Origin: Bacillota bacterium
GTDB lineage: Bacteria > Bacillota > Clostridia > Christensenellales > Aristaeellaceae
Reading direction: 5' to 3'
Length of the DNA: 39,147 nt
NCBI GenBank assembly: GCA_023404345.1
Contig: JAEYCB010000054.1
Span: forward strand, 1-39,147
Part shown: positions 24,637 through 32,032 of the stretch, in pieces
How the letters are laid out: the number at the start of each line of letters is the position of its first letter
Numbering within the stretch: the stretch's first letter is position 1
Position numbers and translations under genes: made by a program
Notes under the pieces: model-generated
What the model was told of the DNA's origin: nothing
What the model saw: only the letters and a program-made list of their open reading frames with translations
The model's database searches: none

Positions 24637-25998
24637 ATGAGCAAGAAAAAGCGCGCGCTCAAAGCGCTGGTGTGGCTGGGTGTGATTGTGGCCGCATGCA
24701 TGTACTTCTCGCGTGCCATTCAGACTATTACCACACCCAAGGTTAAGCTGGTGCAGGCTACTACGGGCCGTATTGAGCAGAAAATCTCCGTGGAAGCCAA
24801 ACCTTATTTTCCTGTAGAAACGGAAATTACCCTCAACAAAGCCAAGGATTATCCCATTACGGTGGATAAGGTCTATGTAAAGCCGGGTTTGATGGTCAAA
24901 GAGGGAGATACCATCTTCACTGCCACCATCAACGATTATCAGACCAAGGAAGAGGACCTGCTGACCAAGTACAACGAAAAGTCGCAGGAACTGATTGACC
25001 TGGATATCAAAAACCGCAAGAACTCCAAGCAAAGCATGCAAAATGACCTCTATGACCTGATGATTGAAAAGCAGGACGCCCTGAACGAAGCCGAGAGCAA
25101 GGCGCGTCTGGCTGCGGCCGCCGAGGGAATCGAGCTGACCTTCGATCAGACCCTTTGGGAGGCCAAGGCCAAACAGGCAGGTGCTTCGAGCGAGACCATG
25201 GCGCTTATCCGTGCCGCTGCCACGGCCCGCGAAGCTTTCCAGACTGCGCGTGATGATTTCTATGCCAGCTACGAAAATAAAAAGATCAAGGTCAGCGAAG
25301 AGGTGTTCAAATACATCAATGACCGCAACAAGTTGCTGGAAGAGATGCAGGACCTCAGCGGCCAGATGGTCAAGCTTCTGGAAGCAAAGCAGGCATTGAG
25401 TACAGTGACAGCCACCAGCGAGGGGTACATCGTGGCCCTGGATCTGAAAAGCGGCGACAGCTACGATGGACAAAAGTCCGCCTATACCATCGCCAAAAAG
25501 GAGGACGTGCCGGTCCTGCGTGCCGATGTCACCGATCTGAAAAAGGACGTGTCTGAGGGAGCGCGCGTGGAGGTCGCGGGTGATTACGATACCTTCCGCA
25601 GCGAGGTTACGGCCGTTGTGGACGATACCGACGGTCGCAAATATGCTGAAATTGAATTGACGGATGATATTTTGCGCACAGCAGGCGGCATGCAGAAGCT
25701 GCTGCAGGATGGGGGCCTGCAGGTGAGCATTGTGTTCCGGGCGCGTAAGAACGCGACCATCATTCCAGCATCCGCTCTTAGGAGCGAGGGCGAGGGCGAG
25801 TATGTCTTTGTTGCGGAGCGCAAATATGGCGGATTCCTCAATTCTGGTGGACTCAAGGCCAAAAAGGTAAGCGTTACGGTCATTGATCGCAGCGATACGG
25901 CGGTCAGCGTGCAGGAAGATCTGAGCTATCAAAGCATCATCGACCGGGCCGACCGTACTGTGGAGGATGGGAAACCCGTGATGGAGTATGTGGAGTAA
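24637..25998 (+). CDS. HlyD/MacA-like membrane-fusion (adaptor) protein
   Basis: A 453-residue protein anchored by one N-terminal helix (ALVWLGVIVAACMYFSRAI). It shows the adaptor order: first lipoyl/beta segment (YPITVDKVYVKPGLMVKEGD), long charged coiled-coil at about 100-260 (DLLTKYNEKSQELIDLDIKN onward), second lipoyl half (VTATSEGYIVALDLKSGD), beta-barrel (VPVLRADVTDLKKDVSEGAR) and membrane-proximal domain (ATIIPASALRSEGEGEYVFV). In diderms such proteins bridge to an outer-membrane channel; in Gram-positives they usually partner a MacB/YknZ-type permease, as the next gene suggests. Its presence in a sugar-import operon is unusual. Confidence 0.82.
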   Translation: MSKKKRALKALVWLGVIVAACMYFSRAIQTITTPKVKLVQATTGRIEQKISVEAKPYFPVETEITLNKAKDYPITVDKVYVKPGLMVKEGDTIFTATINDYQTKEEDLLTKYNEKSQELIDLDIKNRKNSKQSMQNDLYDLMIEKQDALNEAESKARLAAAAEGIELTFDQTLWEAKAKQAGASSETMALIRAAATAREAFQTARDDFYASYENKKIKVSEEVFKYINDRNKLLEEMQDLSGQMVKLLEAKQALSTVTATSEGYIVALDLKSGDSYDGQKSAYTIAKKEDVPVLRADVTDLKKDVSEGARVEVAGDYDTFRSEVTAVVDDTDGRKYAEIELTDDILRTAGGMQKLLQDGGLQVSIVFRARKNATIIPASALRSEGEGEYVFVAERKYGGFLNSGGLKAKKVSVTVIDRSDTAVSVQEDLSYQSIIDRADRTVEDGKPVMEYVE

Positions 25999-26001
25999 GC
26001 T

Positions 26002-27228
26002 ATGCTGAAAGCATTTTGCAAACGCCGAAGAGGCACGCTGGTGCTGCTGGTTATTGCGCTGGCGGTAATGGCCTTTGCCTGGATCAATATTCAGGCTGTG
26101 CCGGGCACGTTCCAGCATGTATACGCCGCGCCCCAGCCTGCAGCGGCGGCAGAGGGCGAAAAGGAGACCAATAGCGGCCTGCGTGAGGCACGACTGAAAA
26201 TCCGCGAGCTGGAAACGGAACTGGAGGGCGCCTGCGAGGATGCCACACTTTATGCCCTGGCCCAGCCGGCGGCTGTATCCATCCCTGACGGAGGAAAAAG
26301 CGTAAGTGCGCGCCTGGTGGGCGTGGAGGAGAGCTGGTTTTACCTGAAATCTCCGCTGCTGCTCAACGGCCGGTTGCTTTATCCCGATGAATGTATCTAT
26401 GGTGAGCGTGTGGCCCTGATCGACGAGCAGTTGGCTGTGGCTTTGTTTCAGTATGCCGAGCCGCTGGGTGAAGAAATTGAGATTTCAGGTCAGCGTTTCC
26501 GTATTGTAGGTGTGCTTAAGGCAGGCAAGCGCGTGGGCGACCAGATGGACTACAGCCTTTATGTACCCTTGCGTTCATTGGAGGATACCAGCGTGGCACT
26601 GACTGCTCTGGTTTATGAGGCGCGTCCCGTGCAGGGTGCGGGCGGCTGGTCTGCCTTCCAGACCGCGTCGCAGAAGCTGGGCGACGGCACAACCATTAGC
26701 CTTGTCAAGGAGCGCATGAATGCGGCCATGCCCATGCGCATGCTCTTCACGCTGCTCGGCATGGCGCTGGCGCTGAGTGGGATCAGGTGGATGAATCAGC
26801 GGAGCGCACGCTTTGCTGCTGCCTACCGTGAGCGCCTGCAAACGCAGTATGCTGCCAAAATGGTGGGATTTGCGGCAGGCCGCCTGCTGCTGCTTGCACT
26901 GGGTTATCTTGTGTGCGCAGCGGTATTGGCCTGGCTGTTTACCCGCCTGGTAGAACCGGTATACACTTTCCCCGAGTGGGTTCCTGCGGTATTGGTGGAG
27001 CCCAAGGATATCCAGACCGCTTTCTGGAACGTGTGGCAAACTTCTGCTACCGTGGTGGAATACCGCACGCCGGAGCTTTTACGCCTGCGCTTTTTGCGTG
27101 AGGTAATGGCTTGGTCCTGCGGTGCGGCAGCGCTGCTTATTGGCAGCCTGGCAGGCGCAGGCAGCATGCTTTTCAAACGGCCCGCTCCCGATGAGGACGC
27201 ATCGACGGAGTGCGCTGAACGGTCTTGA
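26002..27228 (+). CDS. MacB/FtsX-like ABC permease without ATPase domain
   Basis: A 408-residue membrane protein with MacB topology. The first helix is at about 11-30 (LVLLVIALAVMAFAWINIQA), a large extracellular domain runs to about 245, and three C-terminal helices are at about 247-263, 290-315 and 372-395. The extracellular part has MacB-core features: GVEESWFYLKSPLLLNGRLL, VALIDEQLAVALF, GEEIEISGQRFRIVGVL and MDYSLYVPLRSL. There is no nucleotide-binding domain and no separate ATPase gene. It starts 3 bases after the adaptor gene and probably works with it. Direction of transport, if any, is unknown; a mechanical signalling role like FtsX is an alternative. Confidence 0.68.
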   Translation: MLKAFCKRRRGTLVLLVIALAVMAFAWINIQAVPGTFQHVYAAPQPAAAAEGEKETNSGLREARLKIRELETELEGACEDATLYALAQPAAVSIPDGGKSVSARLVGVEESWFYLKSPLLLNGRLLYPDECIYGERVALIDEQLAVALFQYAEPLGEEIEISGQRFRIVGVLKAGKRVGDQMDYSLYVPLRSLEDTSVALTALVYEARPVQGAGGWSAFQTASQKLGDGTTISLVKERMNAAMPMRMLFTLLGMALALSGIRWMNQRSARFAAAYRERLQTQYAAKMVGFAAGRLLLLALGYLVCAAVLAWLFTRLVEPVYTFPEWVPAVLVEPKDIQTAFWNVWQTSATVVEYRTPELLRLRFLREVMAWSCGAAALLIGSLAGAGSMLFKRPAPDEDASTECAERS

Positions 27229-27242
27229 AAGGAAGCGGCGGC

Positions 27243-29126
27243 ATGAATCCCACGTTGGCCTACAAAATCAAAATGCTTCCCGAAAGCCCCGGCTGCTATA
27301 TTATGAAAAGCCGGGGCGAGATCATTTACGTTGGCAAAGCTGTCAATTTGAAAAATCGGGTACGACAGTATTTTCACGGGTCCCACACGCCCAAGGTGGC
27401 AGCCATGGTCAGCCGCGTGGATGATTTTGACCTCATGCTCTGCCAGACCAACTTTGAGGCGCTTACGCTGGAATGCAACCTCATCAAGAAGCATCGCCCT
27501 TTCTATAATATCCTTCTCAAGGACGACAAACACTATCCCTATCTGCGCATCGATCTAAGCGAGCCCTTTCCCCGTCTGACGTTGGCGCGCAACATGGATG
27601 ACCAGCGCGCGGGCGTGAAGTACTTTGGACCTTACATCGGGGCTACCGCGGTACGGCAGGTCATGGACGAGGTACGGCGCTTTTTCCCACTGCGCACCTG
27701 CAATCTCAGCTTTCCCGTCAAATCGCCCCGGCGGCCCTGCGTGCACCATCAGATTGGGCAATGCCTAGCCCCCTGCGCAGGAGGGGTAAGCGAAGAGGAA
27801 TATCGCGCCATCCTGATGCGCGTCATCGACTTTTTGAACGGCGACAGCCGGGAACTGCTTGGCGAGCTCACCCGCGAGATGAACGTTGCCAGCGCCCGCA
27901 TGGAGTACGAACAGGCGGCGGTGCTGCGGGACAAGATCGCGGATATCCGCCAGCTGATGGAGGAACAGCACGCCATTCAGACGCGCGATGTGGAACAGGA
28001 TGTGTTGGCTGTGGCTCAGGACGATCAGGATGCCATGGTACAGCTGACGCATATCCGCGCAGGGCGCATCGAGGGGGGCCGTGCTTTCCTGATGGAGCAC
28101 TGCGGGGCGGAAGCACCGGAGGAGGTGCTTGCTGGATTCCTGACCCAGTATTATGATGACGGCCATCTGATCCCGCGCAACGTGCTGGCACAGGCGCTGC
28201 CCGAACCGCTGGATGAATTGGAGCGCTGGCTGCGGGAGCGGCGGGGCGGAGCGGTGACACTGGCCGTACCCCAACGGGGTGATAAGGTGGATCTGGTGCG
28301 CCTGGCTCTGAAAAACGCCGAGGATGCACTCTCCAAGCACCGGCAAAGCGCGGAGGTCAAGGATATGCGCACCCGGCAGGCTATGCTGGAGCTCAAGGAG
28401 GCGCTGCACCTGCCCGCGCTTCCGCGGCGCATCGAGGGATATGATATCTCCAACACACAGGGCATTTTAAGCGTGGCCAGCATGGTAGTCTTTCAGGACG
28501 GCCTGCCCGACAAGAAGGCCTACCGCATCTACCGCATCAAAACCGTCGAGGGCGCAAATGACTTCGCATCCATGGCGGAGGTCATCACCCGCCGTTTTAC
28601 CCATGGCCTGAGGGAGCGCCACGAACGCGAGCAGGCAGGGCTGGACCCGGATGCGGGCAGCTTTTCCAAGCTGCCGGACGTGATTCTGATCGACGGTGGC
28701 CCGGAGCAGCTGCTCTTTGCGCACCGGGCCATGCAGGAAGCCGGGGCGAGCGTGCCTATGTTCGGTCTGGCGAAGCGGTTTGAGGAGATCTATCTGCCGG
28801 GCCGGGAGGAGCCTATCGTGCTGGACCGCCGCTCGAATGCGCTGCATTTGGTGCAGCATGTGCGCGACGAGGCACACCGTTTCGGTATTACGCACCACCG
28901 GGCCCTGAGAGGCAAAGAGGGTTTGAAAAGCGAGCTATCGGCCATCCCCGGCGTGGGTCCCAAGAAGCAAGCGGCGCTTATCCGTCACTTCCGCAGCGTG
29001 AAGGCCATTTTTGAGGCCACGAAGGAGGAACTGTGTCAGGTAGAAGGCATCAGCGCCGGGCTGGCACAGCGTATCCTTGATTATGCGGCGCAACGTAGCA
29101 AAGCGGGTCCGCAACTACCGAAGTAA
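27243..29126 (+). CDS. uvrC: Excinuclease ABC subunit UvrC
   Basis: Makes both incisions in nucleotide excision repair after UvrAB finds the lesion. The 627 residues contain the GIY-YIG nuclease (GCYIMKSRGEIIYVGKA, Tyr19/Tyr29), the C4-type segment (RTCNLSFPVKSPRRPCVHHQ then IGQCLAPC), the UVR motif (MEYEQAAVLRDKIADIRQLM) and the RNase H-like nuclease (IEGYDISNTQG, DVILIDGGPEQL, DEAHRFGITHHR). The C-terminal helix-hairpin-helix pair is IPGVGPKKQAALIRHF and VEGISAGLAQRIL. ATG 27243 (AAAGGAAG upstream) fits the family start. It lies only 14 bases after the MacB-like gene and may be read from the same transcript. Confidence 0.97.
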   Translation: MNPTLAYKIKMLPESPGCYIMKSRGEIIYVGKAVNLKNRVRQYFHGSHTPKVAAMVSRVDDFDLMLCQTNFEALTLECNLIKKHRPFYNILLKDDKHYPYLRIDLSEPFPRLTLARNMDDQRAGVKYFGPYIGATAVRQVMDEVRRFFPLRTCNLSFPVKSPRRPCVHHQIGQCLAPCAGGVSEEEYRAILMRVIDFLNGDSRELLGELTREMNVASARMEYEQAAVLRDKIADIRQLMEEQHAIQTRDVEQDVLAVAQDDQDAMVQLTHIRAGRIEGGRAFLMEHCGAEAPEEVLAGFLTQYYDDGHLIPRNVLAQALPEPLDELERWLRERRGGAVTLAVPQRGDKVDLVRLALKNAEDALSKHRQSAEVKDMRTRQAMLELKEALHLPALPRRIEGYDISNTQGILSVASMVVFQDGLPDKKAYRIYRIKTVEGANDFASMAEVITRRFTHGLRERHEREQAGLDPDAGSFSKLPDVILIDGGPEQLLFAHRAMQEAGASVPMFGLAKRFEEIYLPGREEPIVLDRRSNALHLVQHVRDEAHRFGITHHRALRGKEGLKSELSAIPGVGPKKQAALIRHFRSVKAIFEATKEELCQVEGISAGLAQRILDYAAQRSKAGPQLPK

Positions 29127-29131
29127 AAACA

Positions 29132-29172
29132 AAAAGCCCCGCTTCTTCCATTTGGAAAAAGCGGGGGCTTTT
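29132..29172. terminator. Bidirectional terminator between uvrC and the VanW gene
   Basis: AAAAGCCCCGC (29132-29142) pairs with GCGGGGGCTTTT (29161-29172), one base bulged, with A-run on the left and T-run on the right. It can terminate both converging genes. Confidence 0.85.
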
Positions 29173-29184
29173 ACATGGATATGT

Positions 29185-30498
29185 TTATGCTTTGTAGATG
29201 CAGCAGGTAATGACGCCGTCGGATACAAACATTTGGTAGCGGATGGCATAGGGCAAAGTATTGGTCATGATAAGGTTAATCTCTCCGCCGCCTACCGCTG
29301 CGTCAAAACCCTTCTTGGCGTAATAAATACCCACGTCAGCATGTACCCTGCGATGTGTGACCAGGATAGGCAGCTGGATGGTTGCAATATAGAAGGTGGT
29401 ATTGACCTGGCAAGTACCGCCTCCGTAACCCCACAGCGCGTCTTTTTTCATGATGGGCGCCTTATGATAGCCCGTGGACTGTGAGAATGGACCGATGGTC
29501 TGATGCTGGTTATACTCCTCGCCGGGCTGAAGGACCGTGCCGGTGATCATGCTGGAAGAAAGGCGGATATTCCAGTTGCGGCCCTGATACTGCTCGGAGG
29601 TAATACCTACAGCATAATAGGTGCTCATGGTACTGATCAAATCGCCGCTTTCAGCGCTCTCCCAGTCTTTGACCGGTACAAGCCAGGCGACGTCTTCTTC
29701 CTTGATGTAGCCGGTGGTTCGCCAGTAGGGCAGGGGGTAACGGCCTTCCTCGTCCAACTCGAAAACAGCGATGGCAGCGCCGGGATTGATGGTTTTGAGC
29801 ACGGAGTCATCCTCCATGCTGTAGATGGTGGTGGTGTGATTGACAAAAGCCAGATAGGGCATAATGTCCAGCCCTGGGATCTCGCCCACGTAGGGGTCGA
29901 TACGGTCCCACTTGAACAGCGAAGAAGTGCGAATGAAGCCGCAGGTGTTTTCGTAGCGCGCCAGGCACCAGTCGCCGCTGACTTCGCTGACGATCACCTG
30001 ATCATAGATGGGGACGTTGCCGATCTTGCGGCTGAGTTCGTTGGGCTCCAAATAGATAATCGCGTTTTTGACCGCATAGGCGTAATAGCCCTCGTAAAAA
30101 TTTTCGGCGCTTGTGGTAAAATTGGGCGCGTTGACCGGCTCAGCTACATCAATTTCAAGATCAGCCGTGCCATTGGCTTCGGCGGCCTCAAGGTCATAAA
30201 GGGTAATGTCGTCCAAATATTCGGTCAGCACATAACCTTCCATGCGGGTGGTGCGCACCTTGCACCATTCCTGGCCCAATTCGAGGATATAGACAAAGGA
30301 GTCGCGGGGTATGCTGTCGCCGGCAGGGGCATCCTTGCTGGGCGAGCGGCGCACCTTCAGAGCGACACTGGCAATGGCGGTGTGGGTAATGGGGGCCTGG
30401 TCATCCCCGGCAGCCTCCTGCGCAAGGGCACACAGCGGCGAGAGCGCCATCATTCCGGCCAGCAGTAGCAAAAGCGGCAGGCGAAAAAAACGCATCAT
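29185..30498 (-). CDS. VanW family protein with SH3-like repeats
   Basis: A 437-residue exported protein. The signal peptide is MMRFFRLPLLLLLAGMMALS, cleaved near ALA. Three SH3-type modules can be followed (ASVALKVRRSPSKDAPAGDS; AIIYLEPNELSRKIGNVPIY; a third with TTTIYSMEDDSVLKTINPGA), then the VanW domain with its hallmark GGGTCQVNTTFY and a C-terminal strand pair. VanW is linked to vancomycin-resistance clusters but its activity is unknown; the SH3 modules suggest cell-wall binding. ATG 30498 or the adjacent 30495 follows AAAGGAG by about 12-15 bases; a longer reading from 30555 starts before the ribosome-binding site. Confidence 0.87.
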   Translation of the reverse strand: MMRFFRLPLLLLLAGMMALSPLCALAQEAAGDDQAPITHTAIASVALKVRRSPSKDAPAGDSIPRDSFVYILELGQEWCKVRTTRMEGYVLTEYLDDITLYDLEAAEANGTADLEIDVAEPVNAPNFTTSAENFYEGYYAYAVKNAIIYLEPNELSRKIGNVPIYDQVIVSEVSGDWCLARYENTCGFIRTSSLFKWDRIDPYVGEIPGLDIMPYLAFVNHTTTIYSMEDDSVLKTINPGAAIAVFELDEEGRYPLPYWRTTGYIKEEDVAWLVPVKDWESAESGDLISTMSTYYAVGITSEQYQGRNWNIRLSSSMITGTVLQPGEEYNQHQTIGPFSQSTGYHKAPIMKKDALWGYGGGTCQVNTTFYIATIQLPILVTHRRVHADVGIYYAKKGFDAAVGGGEINLIMTNTLPYAIRYQMFVSDGVITCCIYKA

Positions 30499-30560
30499 GT
30501 GAACAAAAGGCTCCTTTACAGTTGGTTGGGTTTGGCGGAAATGGAAACCGCCCACGTTAT

Positions 30561-30590
30561 ATTATAACGAGGCGGCAACAGATTCGTCAA
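30561..30590 (-). promoter_or_regulatory. Promoter of the VanW gene, with palindrome on the -10
   Basis: On the minus strand: -35 TTGACG (30590-30585), 18-base spacer, -10 TATAAT (30566-30561). The -35 overlaps the stop codon of the response-regulator gene. The -10 is embedded in a perfect 7+1+7 palindrome, CGTTATA-T-TATAACG (30555-30569), a possible operator. Confidence 0.66.
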
Positions 30591-32032
30591 TATATGTTTT
30601 CTTCACCATGAGGAGCGGAGCCGGCATCGCTGTCCGGATGATTCATCATCTCGCGGGGTGAAAGTGTGAAGAACTGCTTGAAGCGTTTAGAAAACTGAAC
30701 TACATCAGGGTATCCTACCATCGCACTGATCTCATAAACCTTATATTCGCCGGCACGCAACAGATCGCGGGCGATGCTCATACGATAGCGAAACAGGTAA
30801 TCGGAAAAGGCGTATCCCGTGTTGGCCTTGAATAGGGTGCTGAAATAGGAGGGACTTACGTTTAGCCGCGCGGCAACACCGCTGAGAGAGAGGGGGCTGC
30901 CGTATTCTTCGTGAATGATTCGAATGGCTTTGCGAACATAAGCGGTGTAGGCAGGTTGGGCGGATAGCAAGGTATAGAGGCTGACTGCCTGTGCCTCCAG
31001 TGTCTGCATCAGATCATAGAGGTTATTACACCACAGCAGCTCTTCCAGGCACTTTTCCACGGATGGGGCATTGGGCAAAGGGGAATGGAAGCGCTCCTCC
31101 AATTGATGGTAGAAGGCGCGGAAATATTCGTTCAGGCGGCTGCGGACGGTAAGCAGCGTTTGACCCGGACGGCCGCAAATGGAGCGCAGGGCGGCGTGCA
31201 GGTGGCGTTGCATAGCCTGAATATCCAGGGCGTTTACCACGGAGGGAGGCGGCAGACCCTCTCCTGCTATTGGTGAAGGAGCGTGCTGGGATTCCCAAAG
31301 CTCATAAAGAGCGGCGTTGAAGCGCAGATATATGTCCCCAGCGAGCGGAAGAATGCGGAAATACTCTGTCTGGCAAAGTTGGGCCGTGGATCGGGCAGAA
31401 ACGTCGTCGCGGCAGAGGAATACGGTAATGTGAGCCGAAAGCGCAGTGGCGAAGGGAAGGCCGTCATCCGGCGGCGAAACCTGCACCGGGTCCACAGCTA
31501 CCAGCAAGGCCAGGGCATCGGTGTCCAGACCTGCCATGCCAAGCATGCGCTTAAGGGCAGGCTCTGCGGCTGGAACCGCAACCAGCACATTGCGCAGCCA
31601 TTCCGTCATGATTTCCGGCGAAAGAGGCATGGCAGAGGAGGGAACGAGCGTTTTTTCCACCTTTTCTACGCAGCGCTTGACGCAGGCATAGAGTGCGTCC
31701 GGTTCAATGGGCTTGAGGATATAGTCGAATGCGCCCAGTTTCAGGGCCTCCTGCGCATAACGAAATTCTGAATAGGAACTGATCAGGATGAATTCGCAGG
31801 CTATGCGCTTTTCACGCACGTATTTGAGCAGGGCAATACCATCCATGTTGGGCATGGATACATCGGTGAGGACAATGTGCGGATGGTGTGTTTCAATGGC
31901 CTCCACACCCTCGCGGCCGTCCGCGCATACGGCTATGACCTCGGCGTTCAATGCGTTCCAGTCAATGTAGCTTTTCAAACCTTCGCGGATCAGCCGCTCG
32001 TCGTCGATGATCAAAACCCGATATTTATTCAT
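30587..32032 (-). CDS. YesN-type response regulator with AraC DNA-binding domain
   Basis: A 481-residue cytoplasmic transcription regulator. The receiver domain has Asp10-Asp11, phosphoacceptor Asp57 (VLTDVSMPNMDG) and the conserved Lys in YILKPIEP. A non-conserved middle region follows, then two AraC-type helix-turn-helix units at the C-terminus (SLSGVAARLNVSPSYFSTLF and VYEISAMVGYPDVVQFSKRF). ATG 32032 is chosen because GGAGG ends directly before ATG 32038, too close for that codon, and lies 6 bases from 32032. It overlaps the kinase gene by 8 bases, so they are a coupled pair. It probably activates the divergent sugar operon at 34070-38021 (inference). Confidence 0.92.
   Translation of the reverse strand: MNKYRVLIIDDERLIREGLKSYIDWNALNAEVIAVCADGREGVEAIETHHPHIVLTDVSMPNMDGIALLKYVREKRIACEFILISSYSEFRYAQEALKLGAFDYILKPIEPDALYACVKRCVEKVEKTLVPSSAMPLSPEIMTEWLRNVLVAVPAAEPALKRMLGMAGLDTDALALLVAVDPVQVSPPDDGLPFATALSAHITVFLCRDDVSARSTAQLCQTEYFRILPLAGDIYLRFNAALYELWESQHAPSPIAGEGLPPPSVVNALDIQAMQRHLHAALRSICGRPGQTLLTVRSRLNEYFRAFYHQLEERFHSPLPNAPSVEKCLEELLWCNNLYDLMQTLEAQAVSLYTLLSAQPAYTAYVRKAIRIIHEEYGSPLSLSGVAARLNVSPSYFSTLFKANTGYAFSDYLFRYRMSIARDLLRAGEYKVYEISAMVGYPDVVQFSKRFKQFFTLSPREMMNHPDSDAGSAPHGEENIY

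Noticed and set aside
24568..26118. A 516-codon open frame antisense to the adaptor gene
   Set aside because: It lies opposite a well-supported gene, has no recognisable domain or ribosome-binding site, and its His/Gln/Leu-rich composition is typical of the antisense shadow of a GC-rich gene.
29503..30468. A 321-codon plus-strand frame opposite the VanW gene
   Set aside because: The minus strand encodes a signal peptide, SH3 modules and the VanW hallmark; the plus frame has no domain.
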